From: Pomacea canaliculata
Taxonomy: Eukaryota > Mollusca > Gastropoda > Architaenioglossa > Ampullariidae
DNA length: 64,000 nt
Assembly: GCF_003073045.1 (NCBI RefSeq)
Contig: NC_037591.1
Location: forward strand, 27,127,319 to 27,191,318
Direction of reading: 5' to 3'
The position numbers and the translations under genes were made by a program. This document shows positions 51,864 through 64,000 of this stretch, one piece after another. Position 1 is the stretch's first letter; each line of letters begins with the position of its first letter. The notes under the pieces were generated by a model. That model was not told the origin of the DNA. It searched no databases and saw only the letters and a list, made by a program, of their open reading frames with translations.

Positions 51864-51954
51864 GTCCCTGATAGCTTTTAAACATTTTATAAATGTTTAC
51901 AGAGGGCTCTCGATCATTTGTAAACGTTTATAAAATGGTTAAATGCTATCCGGG
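51864..51954. other. long imperfect hairpin, possible small-RNA precursor or MITE core
   Basis: The arms are GATAGCTTTTAAACATTTTA... at 51869-51900 and its near reverse complement ...TTTATAAAATGGTTAAATGCTATC at 51917-51950, separated by a loop of about 16 nt (GAGGGCTCTCGATCAT). Pairing runs about 32 bp with a few mismatches, about 85 nt in all, the size of an animal pre-miRNA. No mature miRNA seed that I recognise. A tiny MITE is the alternative. Located in the putative long intron. Confidence 0.5.
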
Positions 51955-52767
51955 GTGTTGTTTGTGAGTGTGTATATATATATATTGTGTACAGGTGCAT
52001 GAAGTGCATGTGTGAGGGAGAAAGAAAAAAATATACTTTGCCTGGCAGCCCGACATGAGATACTGTTAGTACATTTGTTAGTATGAGCTTTTGGTATATT
52101 ACAACCTGATAAACAATTATTTGCAAGACCAAGACACTTGAATGCTATATAAATATTTGTCGTCATCTGCTTTGTAGAAGATTAAGGTGTAACTTTTTGT
52201 TTTTAATACTGACTAGCGAATGATGCTGTAAACATCACTGGCAACAGTTCATGGTGTAGTCTTGTTACCTAGGTGACGAAAAGTGAAAACCTGAACAACT
52301 GCCCACACCTTTGTGAACAGAAAAAGAGATTCGTTTGGAAGTTCCGAGTTTTTTCCCGAGTTTGCTGAGCTGTAATTTTGACTTCTGTGCCAGGTGTGTG
52401 AGGTCGTTGGCAGAAAGGTTCGGAATGTGTTTAAAAGCCGCACCACATAAAGACTGACACCACAGTTCGGTGCAACCAGGCCGTATTTATCTGTCTACAC
52501 CTTACCTATAGTTGCACGGCATGACCCGAGTTCTTGTGTATTGATTGCACCGCCACCTGCATTACCTTGTGATCAGGGAATTCTGGGGCTGTCTCGGAGG
52601 GAAGTCAGCCAGTAGGACAGGTAGGCTACAATAATGGCCAGGTAATTTAGGGAACACTAACAGGCACGGCAACAGACTGAAGAATTGAATGACATTAACT
52701 GTTTGATCAACAGGCCATGGGGACCACTAAGTAATCTTGTGCCAGTCACATTTCCACCTTTCAAGTC

Positions 52768-52950
52768 AGCGGTCCGGTGGCGCAACGGTCAGCGCCTGTC
52801 ACCAATACAGTGAAGGCTGGCTGCCCAGAGTTCATTTCTCGTCTCGGACACGCTGATCTTTCTCTGCACGTGACATCTGTTTAGAGGGCTGGCTGCTTGC
52901 CGTAATATAGCCTTAGTTGCTGACACGGCGTAAAACCGATTCCCCCCCCC
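52768..52950 (+). mobile_element. tRNA-derived SINE, copy 2, with target duplications
   Basis: Same family as 11541: AGCGGTCCGGTGGCGCAACG start, A box TGGCGCAACGGTCAGCGCCT, B-box-like CAGAGTTCATTTC, body ending GACACGGCGTAAAACCGATT and a poly-C tail. It is flanked by a perfect 14-nt target duplication, CCACCTTTCAAGTC, at 52754-52767 and 52951-52964, which proves retroposition and sets the borders. Confidence 0.9.
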
Positions 52951-52964
52951 CCACCTTTCAAGTC

Positions 52965-55900
52965 CAGGCTGTTTCCTGGCTCACTTGTGTTACTGTACAA
53001 AGTCAAGAAAAGCTACAATAAATAAATAAAAGTGCACGAGTGAAGGTTGAACGAATTATCAGGGCGGAGCATTTAGTCTTTTAAGGTAATGGCACAGTTT
53101 TGGGGCATGAGACTATTTTGCTGTCTTTATACCCATATATCTAGAAACTGCCAACTCGGCGAGTGGTGTCCCTTGAGGCGACCTATTTTTTTTTTCTCTG
53201 CGAGTGAAGTCCCTTGGCGGCTCTCATCTCACTTTGTCCTTCCTAGTGTTTGCTAGTCCTGTGAAAAGAAAGCTGTTCGTAACTTACTGTTAATTAGAGT
53301 GTGACAGCGTCACCATCGTAACAGGACTACAGGGTTACGTGACGTAGTGCATCCGGGCTTTTATGCCTAAACTACTGCTGTGGTCGAGAACGTATTTCGG
53401 ACGTACTGCGGAAATAGTGCGACAGTCTACAGATGTTTCTAGATCATCCGCTGACAGTTGTCTTCTGACCAAGCACACACAGTAAGCATAGAAAGAAAAT
53501 ACTTTTAGTCAACATGACATTGAAACATTTATCTTGATGATCACGCCTACAAAAACCTCAAAATATCTCGAGCCGTTAAGATTTACTCTGAACTCTTGGA
53601 ATTAAGACAGCAACGTTGTATGTAACTGATAAGGGTGGTAATGAAATGGAGTCTGAATTAGTGACTATCAATTATTTTACTCTAAAATGTGGTTCATGTG
53701 GAATTAGAAGCGATGTCTGTCTAACGAGGGTTGTCTTTCTTTCTACAAATCACTCTTCGGCAGGTTAATGGCTGCGAGCTCTTGCCCCTATCAATCCCTC
53801 CTCCCAAATAAGAAAAATTTTTCTCAATTTTATGTATGATTAAAACCAAAAATTATGAGAGTAAAAGGCACTTTCATGTTTGCTTTGATCACTCAGTGAC
53901 AGGCGAGACCTCTATTCTGCAAACACACCGCTTCAAACATTTATCCATGTTCATTATCACATCCCCAAGTTTAATGCATGTATTGTTTCTTGTAGAAGCT
54001 TGTTTCCAACTTATCTAGCCTGTAGCTGGGGTCAGTAAACCCCTGTGATACCCGTATCGCATTTGGTTACACATATACGGGTATTTGTCCCTCGTATCAC
54101 GAGGCATGCCACCAACAGGAGAGTTTTAAAGGGACGTGACCTCGGGGTCATGGCAGCCATCAGTCGTCCTGCAGTTTTACAACATCGTCCTACACTTACC
54201 TGCCAATGGTAAGCACATTCTCGAGTTCGTAATTACATCCCTCAGACCTTTCTTTTCTTATGTGTACTTACACCTCACCTACAATATATGTCCAGTGAGG
54301 TTCGTCTTGTAGCCAAAGGCTTATTTCAAACAAAGGAGGCTTTTACTTAGCAGACCTCGATGTGGCTGTCTATGTATATATAATGAGACTAGGAAGACAT
54401 ATATTGACCTGCTAGAACCGTTTTAACAGTGTGGAGGACAAGAGTGACATTAGAAGGGGATAATGAGATACAGAATGTACAAGCCTTTCCGGTGTAGGGG
54501 GGAAGCGTCTACCCCGCATGGTCCTTTTTTTTTTTTTTTTTTTCTTTTTTTTTTCACCTTCCGTCGTTAAAATGCAAAAGTGTCGGCTACCTGAGATCGT
54601 CAAATGAAATCCGTGTATAAGGTGTTAAAACAGGTATACAAGGCTGACGACCTCAGGTCAATAGGTTTTATTCAATCGTCCTCGGGTGACCCTTTCCCTC
54701 TCAAAAAAAAGTGTTTCGTAGTACACGTGATGTTTAATTCCGCTGACCTCGCCCCCTGAACACGCGCCAGACAACCACAGTCTTGCGGACATTCGCGGCG
54801 ACGCTTCAACTGTCACACATCTGATGCGAGTCACAACCTGGAGTGAGAGAGAAGTAGTTGTATTTACGGATACAATAGTTTCAATAGTTGTTTCCTTTGC
54901 TGCCCCATAACAGTGACTAGTCATACTGACCCGCGCGCGCGTGGTGATGTTTCAACTCAAACTTGAACAACTCCGGGGACAGTCAGACACCGATGAACAT
55001 TGTTCAGACACTTGACTAAAGCACGAGAGTTGAGTAAGATGTAATGACAGGCAGAAAGAATGAGCACAGGCAGGAGAGGCACGGTAGGTAGTTAGGAGAT
55101 ATCGTTCTAAAATCACTGTATACTGAAATATTTGTCGTGAGGAACATAAGCACGCGCTCCTCTCTGCTTCACACAATTTTCCAAGCGATGAGGGAAAGGG
55201 TGTGTGTGGGTGGGAGAGGGAGGTGAGGGTCTGAGGTGGTTGGTTAACGTGGGGTTGTTATCTGTATTGTCTTTATATTGTCAGCAGCTTACCCGACTAA
55301 AACCTAACAACTCGCTGTGGAGTTGGGTCCAAAAAGAATCCATCGACTTTGGAATAAGCATCGAAAACCTGTCTAAGAACCGAAGCAAATTATAATAATT
55401 TTTTTTCTCAAACTGTCACAAATTTTTCTGCAAAACACACAAACACAGAGAGTAACTCAAGCTTGAAACAATGAATTGTCGCGCCAGACAACACACATTT
55501 TTGCGAACATTTCTCCTGGTGTGCACCCCGTGCACTGTGCGACTCGCAGCCTCACTTGAAGCTCACCCTCACCATGGCTCGCTTGAGAGGGTTTCGTGGG
55601 CTATTAGGCAAGCTAGGGAGGGATGCAAGCTATTAGGCAAGCCAGGGGAGGATGTAGGCTATTACCTGAGGAAGGATGAAGAGAAGACTCGACGGGACGC
55701 GCAAATGTCAGCGCTCTCGTCCTTACGATGAAGTCTGTCACCTGGCCACACCTGGCAAAGACATTTTGTCGAGAAGATTCTGGCAACAGCTTGTTAGAAG
55801 ATGTTAAAGTGCTTTGCTGTTAAAACTGTGAGGAAGGTGACCTAGTTTTCCCTTTCTTAGCCGAAACCTTAACTAGTTGTTCTTGGGCCACGAAAAGCAC

Positions 55901-58781
55901 CGCCTGTGAGCATGACATGGAACCTGAGTATGAACTGTCGGATGGAAGTTTTCTGAAATTCAGTTAAGATCATGAACAGAAAACGAGATTAGTTTTGAAA
56001 GATTCGGTCTCCCCTTATCCTCCCGTGCCTCCCCACAGCCCCACATCAAATCCCTTCACGCTTTTTTTTTTTTTAATACTGTCCGCAGGGTCAGGGGTCA
56101 GTGACTTTTGAGGGGGCGACTGCCACTAAAGAAAACCCTTGGTGACTATTTTTATGATCGCAGGTTTCCTTATGGCGATTTGAGCACGTGTCTGACATGC
56201 TTCTAGGGACATCCCTTGCCCCACTATACCCTTGACACAAAGACTAGGGCAAGTTATCACTCACGGGACAGATCTTGTGTCAAACTTGTCAAACATCTAC
56301 CAACGCTGACGGAGAAGTCATGCGAGACGTGGCGGACATTTTGAGACTTGAGACTAGGAGACGTGCGATGATGAGGAAAAGATGCTGAGGCTGCAGTAAC
56401 AGGACAGAAGACAGACAGACCATGTATTTTGCGGAGCCAGTCGCTTTGTGGTTTCACCCCTTCAGTCTGAGCGGTTTATCGGAGGCTAGAAGTAGTTTCA
56501 TCAAAGCGGGTGAGTGTTAAGATTTGTTTTAAAAGGCGTTGAACTGCTTTAATTAATTTATTAATTTGTTGTTTATTTCCGAATTAGTGGAACCGAGACT
56601 GCAGTGCACAGGTTTTTGTAACTTCAGTTACATCAACTGGTTGTTGGTGCACGGAATTTCAAAGCTGGTAGGACTGGTCATGTTTGGATGATGGAATGGT
56701 AAGGTCGTCAGGACAAGATGATGTGGACCGCGTAGTTTGGTTGGGGAAGTAGAGGCAACAAGGGGATAGGCACCGCCACACAAAAATCGAGAAAAGTGCA
56801 GTCTCGAACTCCTCACTCCACAACGACCGAAATGTTGTGACGACTTTTGTTTATTTCTGCGCTGTGTTCTCCTTTAAAATTGTGTGAGAGAGAGAGATGG
56901 AAGGATTGTATGCGATACCGTATGTAGATATGCCGATATACTTTAGTATACCGCAGAACGTGAATACTTCTGACACCCGACATTGCGAAACTCACCCATG
57001 AAGTGCGGTGCCGCCGTCCTACATACAAATTTATGGCTTGCGACAGTCGCATGTGGACAACACACGATGTCACATCATCGTCGACAATCTGTTCAAAACA
57101 TTGTAGGTCACATCAACTACCTGAAGGCAGGAGTCGGTAAAAACAAATTCTTTCGGCACAGCCATAAACACCCAGGTGCACAGAGTGAACGAAGTTTCCA
57201 TAACACTCTGTTTAGCGAGGTCAGCAGATAAAAAGCGTGTATATATTACACCCGAATATTAAACCCGACTTCCGCTCAAATTGCCATTAAAGAGAAATAA
57301 AGTTGTGTCGTATTCAGCCTCGAGCTCAAGAGGTATGAAGATGCGCAATAAGTCTGATATTTCTACATTAAATAAATTAAAAAAAAATATTGTGCATTTG
57401 CATATACTAAATGTATTTCTAAAGTGTTGTTCAGCACGTGTAAATGTTTGAATATCATCGAATAACGGGAAGTTAGTAACTTTAGACGAAGAAAATATGA
57501 CAGCGAGTGTTTGAATGTACGCAATAGCGAACACATACGCACTCATGCACGCCACGCACACAGACACAATTAATCTTCAGATGAGATTCCGACTGACAGG
57601 TGTGTATGTGAGGAATGATGGAGCGACTTTGATTTATCTACCAACTTGCCCTGCGAGGTCGCCAAGGCTCAAGCACCATGTTTACACTGCGCCCTACCTA
57701 AGTCCTCCGAGCGGAGCTTACCTGGTCCACCTGATTGATCACACGGCTGTCGCCCGCCTTTGATGGCTTTTAACGGTTTCGACTATTCACTCTGGCGAGC
57801 GTGGGGCGAGATGGAGGTGGGGCTAAGTTGGGGCTAAGTGGGGCTTCAACTCTTTTCTACAGCTTCGTCTCGCTCGGCCATGATACTGATATAAGGGTGG
57901 ATACCGTGGTGCTTGGGAGTCGGGGAAATCCTTTCAAATCCGATATCTTTCCTTCAACACTTCTTTTCCTCACATGAACAGACTTGTCATTACGATTACA
58001 TCTGCATAGAATTTCTTCTTTCTTTCCGTCCCAAGGTGTCGCCGATTGTTTAAACTCTCAGACGCGGGTATCGATGGCAGCCCCTGAACATCAATCGTCC
58101 TGGGAGTAGGGGCGGTTTGTAAGTCGTAGCGAGGCAGGGACACGTGCGAGCTAGAGTTTATAATCATTAGTTTGTTTACATTACAGTATGTAGTCATTTT
58201 GTCTAACAGGCTGAAGGGTGAACAGTTTTCCGTACCTTGCATGTTTGAGTCCGACATCTGTTGTGATTTGATTGTCACCTGTAAGATCCACCTTTGTCTT
58301 CATTAACCTCCATTACGCGTCAGTGAACTCATTTACGAAACACTTGTAACGAGGATGTAACGGACGTTTGATTACCATTTGCTGAAACCTTTGGCTACGG
58401 TCGGTACATGAGATACACACGCACACACGCACACACGCACACAGGGAAAAAAACCTGATCTGAGGCTAACTCTAGTCAGAGATTGGTCTCCCCTTTACTA
58501 CTCGCTGTGGATGACTTTTCTCCCCTTTTTTTCTTGTGCGTTCCAGTCCTTACATCAGTCTCCATCTTTGATTCTACTAAATTTCTTTTTTACCTTTATG
58601 AGAAGAATTGGATATTTATTCAGTACATTTGTGCAGACTGTACAGCACATTACTGCATACTGCACGGCTGCTCCCCGTCTTCGCGTTCAAATTATTTTTG
58701 TTTTCTATTGTGTTTCAGACTTTCTGCAAATCATCATCATTGTAATTATATTCGTTTCATCATTTTCTTTTTAATTTTCAG
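52965..58781. other. intronic, no supported gene
   Basis: Noncoding. Contains a short inverted repeat (ATACCCGTAT / ATACGGGTAT) near 54046-54084, a poly-T run at 54523-54554 and an ACGCACAC run at 58415-58443. An ATG-plus-donor at 54150-54209 ends in phase 2, so it does not fit the common exon. Confidence 0.5.
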
Positions 58782-58843
58782 AAGAGGAGGCGGTGCGGTT
58801 GTGTCAGAACCCCAACTGCAAGTTTAAAGAGGCTGCGGCAAGA
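58782..58843 (+). CDS. common internal exon of long plus-strand gene
   Basis: A strong polypyrimidine acceptor (TTTTTAATTTTCAG) opens a 62-nt exon read in phase 1: EEAVRLCQNPNCKFKEAAAR, closing at a consensus donor (AGA-GTGAGT), phase 0. Two Cys five residues apart (LCQNPNC) might bind metal or be structural. It accepts all three candidate first exons. The remainder of the gene lies beyond, probably past the window end. Family not recognised. Confidence 0.55.
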
Positions 58844-61488
58844 GTGAGTACAGCTGTCTTATTATTTATTTATTACAGTCCCTTGGTAAACAGACAGTGA
58901 AGACCAGAACGAGGCTGTCGGTACGCGGGATAAACATCAGGTCTACACTGTAGTTAGGGCTTGATGAATATTTTAGTTTTAATATTTATAGCTTTGCTTT
59001 ACAGGGTGGCTCACGTGTAAAATCAAGCTTTATTATTCAGAATTGTATTCTGGTTAGATTGCGGTTAGGCACACGAACGTACACACACACACACACGCAT
59101 GCATACACACCACGCACACCACGGATGCGTACTCACCCAAGCAGGAATGAGCTCAACTCATTGAATGGTAACAGATTACGTCACAGGTCGGTCGAGACTA
59201 TTCGAACAGAGGGGAGCCAGGGTGGACTCGAGTACAATCGATTTTTCAGAGGGGAGTCCTGAGTGGAGGAGTTAATGAACGGCTTTTAATGAACCACGTG
59301 ATAGGGATGATTTAGGTTTTTTGTTTATATTAGTGTCTGGTACAGAGTTGTATGCCGTTAATGACCACGTGGTAGGGATATTTAGTTTTTTTTTTTAAAC
59401 ACCGGTTTATATTAATTCGGGTATGAAGCAGACGATGGAGGTCAAGTGATAGCTCCACCTACAGGTACCCCATGTTTATGGTCGTCGTGCGTTTCCCTAT
59501 AAGAAAGCTGAACCAGAAAAAGCACACACATACAAACACACCAACATATGCGTGTGCGCATCAATAAGCGCATCAGACTGACGAAAAATGCGCGCATCCG
59601 TGCATAACTCAAGATAACCTCTCCAAGCTGGATATTGATGCCGGCCGTTAACGCCACCTGTTGCCACGCAAGTGAGTTGTTGACCGGACTGAGAGCACGT
59701 GCGAGTCGTGCGTGTGGTGTTTTGATAGGACAATGCGCGTGCACGGCTGTCGACACACAGGTGAACACTGAGACGTGTAGTGACATCACCTCCTTCACCT
59801 GACATGCTGTAGGTAGCTGGCACAATGTCTCCCCAGACACACGGAGGATGCTAATCTGCATGCTAATATTTCCAGGTATGTAAGTAGAAGAGTCAAGCAT
59901 TCGTTGTACCCTGTAGTTTGTAAGATCGGGTATCTGACCCTTGACCCTACTACCTGTAAAAGCTCGTCTCGCACCACGTACCTCAGTTATGTGTGCGTAC
60001 GTGCGTGCATTGTGTCTATGCATGATTTCAGCAGACTGGAGACCACGTAGTAATTATTCCGTTAGGGTACACAGGATAACAAAGCTGCTGTGCAGCATCC
60101 TTATCAGCCGCCCGTCTGTCTGTGTTGGCAGCCATTATCAGCTGCTGCGTGTATCTCTTCCAACACTCATTTGCTTTTTGTCATTTACTCCGGCAGACAG
60201 ATTGTCACGTCCGTTGCATTATCGTTCTGAATCTGAAAGCGGAAATTTCTTGTAACACGTGAAAGAAATCCATCCTGTCATATAATCTGGCAGAAATTCT
60301 AAATTTTTTGCTTGTTTCACCTCCTGGCGATTTCCGACTCTGCTCGCAAGTCCGTCCGGGGATCGGACAGAGAATGAAGCACCGTGTTCCCTTACTGAAG
60401 CAACCGTTGACTTGATGGAAGAAGATGTGGACTGTGGTGTGGTGCTCAGGGAGTCTGCACAGAGAAGCCAGTTTCTGTGGCGCCCTTCACGGAACTACTT
60501 TTTCCACCCTCGCCAGGAAAGTATACGAACTCGAACAGAAACTTCTGGTATGATCGAAACTGTCTGGACAATTACTGCACCTTCCTCGCTTCCATCAAAT
60601 TATTTTCTATATTTAGAACGCTGAACTCTTCAGGTTTCTTCGTTTTTTTCGACAAAGACTTACACAAAATATTTCCGCCCTGTGTAGAGATCGTTAAACA
60701 AATTGAGGGCGAGGTCACGGCATGCCTGACAAGATCATCGTGACCCGTTGTGACCTATCAGTAAAGAGGCTGAACTCGAAATCTCAAGACTTATATATAT
60801 ATTTTTTGCACTGACATATTTACAATCGCCCACCCAGCCCTCTTTAGGGTATTTTTGGCCGACAAACCTGGTCTCCTGATTGTGAACAACCCAGGTATGT
60901 AACCCGACATCTGTCATTATCTTGTCCTCTGACGGCTGCGCCATCCGCCGCTGTGAGGATCTCACGGACTGTTGAAGCTGTGGCATGAGATCACGATGCA
61001 GGTGAAATGGATAATCGCAGTGAACTATTTTTTTTTTAAAGGAAAGTTATTTGAATATTTTATTTTTGTAACAGTGGAGGCATTGTTCAACGAAGTTAAC
61101 TTCAGAAACGTGCGTTTGATGTCCTTCTGACGCAAGTCTCGTGCTTTGAGGTCGTTGGCAAACTGTCAACGAACTTTGCAAACTAACAACAGGTACCCGT
61201 GTCAGGTGTGCTTGACTAAGATGCCGAACGGACCTAGTGCTTCACCTGTGCGATTGCAGTAACACGTGATCATTACGGCTTCAGTGAACTGTTCACAGTC
61301 GTGCTTTTATGGAGAAAGAGCAGACGTGCCTATGATGACTTGCGGAATAAAGATGAAAGTAGAAAAGAAAAACAAATAAAGCTGTCAATGACGACCATAA
61401 AGAGATAGCAACATATTTAGAAATGTTTTTCATATGTGATGATTTGTAGTGTGTAAAATTGTGTAGTTACGTTACTTATGACAACCGC

Positions 61489-61528
61489 GATGACGATGAT
61501 GATGATCATGATGATAATGATGATGATT
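61489..61528. repeat. (GAT)n microsatellite
   Basis: Imperfect GAT/GATGAC/GATAAT units. Confidence 0.8.
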
Positions 61529-63298
61529 GTTCTTTTAAGGGTTTATACATGGTGAGAAATTATTTTTTGTTAATTCTTACATGTATGCTTAATGAGCATT
61601 TTGTTTTTACGGAATTTTGTGTTTCTGAGAAGCAGAACTATGTAACGGCAGGTGTGTTGTCATGAAGCACGTGCCGATCGCATGGCGTTCTGAGTTGATA
61701 ATCATTCATCTAACATGGCATGTAAACTGACTTACATATGTTATATGCTGCTTAGGAATGTTTACATACTCAATTTGTTAATAATGAAGCAAAGTGCCGC
61801 ATGTGCTGCATGGTCAAAGTAGTTTCTGGAACAAGAAAAGCTTGCTTCTGTCACAGTATGGCGTTTGCTACTTTCAGTCGCGCATGAAGCAATATTTGTT
61901 CCATAACAGTAATTAATTTTATTTTGACAAATCTCCATCTGAACCTTGCCTTTTCAGAGCATGAATACTTATTTTGATGAACACATAAACACATAACTTT
62001 GTTTGAATGCATGTAGACATTAAATGTTGGTAAACCTACTGTAGTATGTGCAGACCTTGTGGAATATTAGCGGGTGTTTATCTCAGTTTATCGGGGTATC
62101 TCTGAGCACTCTGCTTAGCATTAATGAAATAAAAAAGTTTTCTATAAGTATTGTCCTGTGCTCAAAAGTTTTAATTCAAGAAAGAGTGGAGAACTTAACG
62201 TATAGCTTTAATTCATAGCCGTAATTAAATTATATTAAATTGTTAATGCCTATGCGTTATGTGCATAATAAAAGATTATTTCAAGTTTTGAATAACCAGA
62301 GATTGTATTGTTCGAAGATTGAACGTCTTGCAAAACGTGAGAATTAATTTGTAATACGCTTTTAATTTTACATAAGGGGTTAGTTTTTATTCCCCTCAAA
62401 TTTTGTATCCCTGCTCAAGAACACGATGTAAAAACTGTGATGGGGATCGTTTCCACACCGTGAAATTTATATATTAGATAAACAAATTAATGAATTGTTA
62501 ACATTCATAACTTACAAAGATGGCATATAAATATTTTACTGTTCGTATGTCTTACTTGTCTTTGTCATCAGAAATGTCTTTCTAGTGTCATGAGAGTAAG
62601 CGAAAAAAAAAAAAAATTATGAGAGAAGAAAGGGAGGAAAACACGGTGTTCTCGCAGTCACGTGACTACATTTGTTATCTCTCAAAACGCGCGAGACAAC
62701 GTGGCGAGGAGACGACTAGTCGCGGTGCTAGACAACCGATCGCGACGGTCAGGTGACAATTTATTAAAAACATGGCCGCGAATTAACCGCAAAACTTTCC
62801 GCCGGAAATTACTCTCGCTTGCCGAACAAGGAGAGCTCTCAGCTCGTGATAAGCGATGCCGAATAAACACAGACCCGCCACCATGTTCTGCATACCTGCA
62901 GCATTCCTCCAGCCCGCTCTTAACAGCATCTTATCATAAATAATAAAGGGAGGAAAAGGTCATGTTCGTCTTCCAATAGCACAGTGGTTGGAAAAGCTGG
63001 TGTTCGGTGCATCGGAGGGACGCAGCTGGTCTGCAGCTGTGAAAGAGGGAGGGATACCTGGCTGTAGAGGCTTGGGGAAGGTAAAGCAGCAGGGGAAAGG
63101 AGATGAACAACATCTTCGTCACATCTGGCACCGAGATAAGTGAGGGGTCGAACATCTCAATGCCCAACGACCGTTAAGTCAGGGGCACTATTTTTTTTAT
63201 AATGATAACCACCTTTATTATCGTATTAGTCGCTAGCTCTTTCCAGAGCACCGACCTGGAAGTTTGCTGTTCATGGGCCCTTTCATTTCCCCTCCCCT

Positions 63299-63330
<32 letters not shown>

Positions 63331-63331
63331 A
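63299..63331. repeat. (AAC)n microsatellite
   Basis: About eleven AAC units. Confidence 0.9.
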
Positions 63332-63700
63332 AGAGTGCCTCGTAGTCAACAGGTCCAGCATAAGTGTGCAGCGTATGCAAGAATGATGCAGAAGTCAGAA
63401 ACATGGAGTTTCGGGTACAAAATCTTGGCGATTCAGCGTTTTACTCCTTTTTTCAGTGGAGGTTGGGGTGCAGGGGAAATGAACACCAGCTACGCTGGCA
63501 TATTGTCATGTTCTTGACCGAACCTAATATTCCAGGCAGGTCTTGTGTCCTCAATACACTCGTGTCCCTAGGGGCTTGGCAGGCGAGGCGGACACAGAAG
63601 CGGCCATTGTGTGATGTTGGTCCGGAGACAAACCGAGTATCAGGCCAGTGTATTTCGGGAAGGCGATGCTATGAATGGAATGTCACACGACTGGCTGTCA

Positions 63701-63806
63701 GCAGTGCCCGACGATTGGCGAAGCAGCCGATGACAGGGATAAAGACAATTACGAAGACTTCAGTTCAACCAGAAAATATCTACAGCATCCCCACCCACCC
63801 CGCACA
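63701..63806 (+). CDS. possible further exon of the long plus-strand gene
   Basis: After a CAG acceptor (GGCTGTCAGCAG) a phase-0 frame reads CPTIGEAADDRDKDNYEDFS and continues STRKYLQHPHPPRTPTSAC, an acidic then Pro/His-rich mix that looks coding. Phase 0 fits the donor of the 58782 exon. The donor (CA-GTAACA) is weak and another frame is open over the same bases, so this is uncertain. Confidence 0.25.
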
Positions 63807-64000
63807 CCTACCTCTGCCTGCAGTAACAAGAAATTTCAAATCGTATTTGCAGGTCTCCAGGATCAGATCTCATTTCTTCTTTTTCTTCTTCGAGAATTTT
63901 CTTAGCTTTAACGAAGATAGTGCTCCCTTATACAGACAAGAATAATTCCGTCTTTCGCTTGAGCGCCCGGGCAAGGATGGAGTGATGGTGTTGATGGTCG

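Larger units (their letters stand above)
58844..63700. other. intronic, repeats, no supported gene
   Basis: CA/GCAT run at about 59082-59125, GAT repeat at 61489-61528, a CpG-richer patch at 62655-62880 with short open frames on both strands, and an AAC repeat at 63299-63331. No coding frame supported. Confidence 0.5.

Noticed and set aside
54150-54209. ATG followed by a donor (MAAISRPAV...) as a fourth first exon
   Set aside because: Ends in phase 2, which does not match the acceptor at 58782.
63364-63945. 193-codon plus-strand frame
   Set aside because: No motif; the more coding-like translation over the same bases is in another frame (63701-63806).
1-64000. LTR retroelement, endogenous virus or Polinton
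   Set aside because: No reverse transcriptase, integrase, capsid-like or polymerase frame and no long terminal direct repeats were seen.

Overview
This is a eukaryotic, metazoan window: spliced genes with GT-AG introns, AT-rich introns and intergenic DNA full of microsatellites (CA, TGTC, GAT, AAC, poly-A/T), tRNA-derived SINEs and a MITE. Gene content (NERD-helicase with a ZU5 module, LRAT/PLAAT acyltransferase, C2H2 zinc-finger protein, clip-less S1A protease homolog) suits an invertebrate, most likely a gastropod mollusc. That is inference from gene families and repeat style; no species-diagnostic locus is present. Exons below were placed by eye from splice sites and reading phase.

Layout. 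0.1-11 kb, minus strand: a multi-exon gene whose phases run without a break from a NERD nuclease exon, through four intact exons of an SF1 (UvrD-like) helicase, into a ZU5/UPA-like exon. The first and last of these exons carry single-base frameshifts. Weak extra exons on the same strand at 4.7, 3.9 and 0.4 kb may be its tail or the next gene. 11-14.5 kb: a tRNA-derived SINE, a LINE tail fragment and a Tigger/pogo-like MITE. 14.5-21.8 kb, plus strand: a 12-finger C2H2 gene with its coding part apparently in one exon, split by one frameshift, with a poly(A) signal at 21825. 23.2-26.8 kb, plus strand: a complete 7-exon serine protease homolog (322 codons) that has lost the catalytic His. 27.8-35.6 kb: a direct tandem duplication of about 4 kb, each unit carrying a 3-exon PLAAT/LRAT gene; copy 1 is intact, copy 2 carries an 11-nt insertion. 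35.6-64 kb: mostly intronic or intergenic DNA that seems to hold the 5' part of a long plus-strand gene, with at least three alternative coding first exons (38.9, 43.15, 46.7 kb), all ending in phase 1 and compatible with one common exon at 58.8 kb.

How the genes relate. No operon logic applies. The most notable object is the NERD-helicase-ZU5/UPA gene: it joins nucleic-acid processing domains to a module used in death signalling (UNC5, PIDD), suggesting an immune or cell-death sensor-effector. The single-base shifts in two unrelated genes raise the question of assembly indels versus real decay, which reads or RNA would settle.
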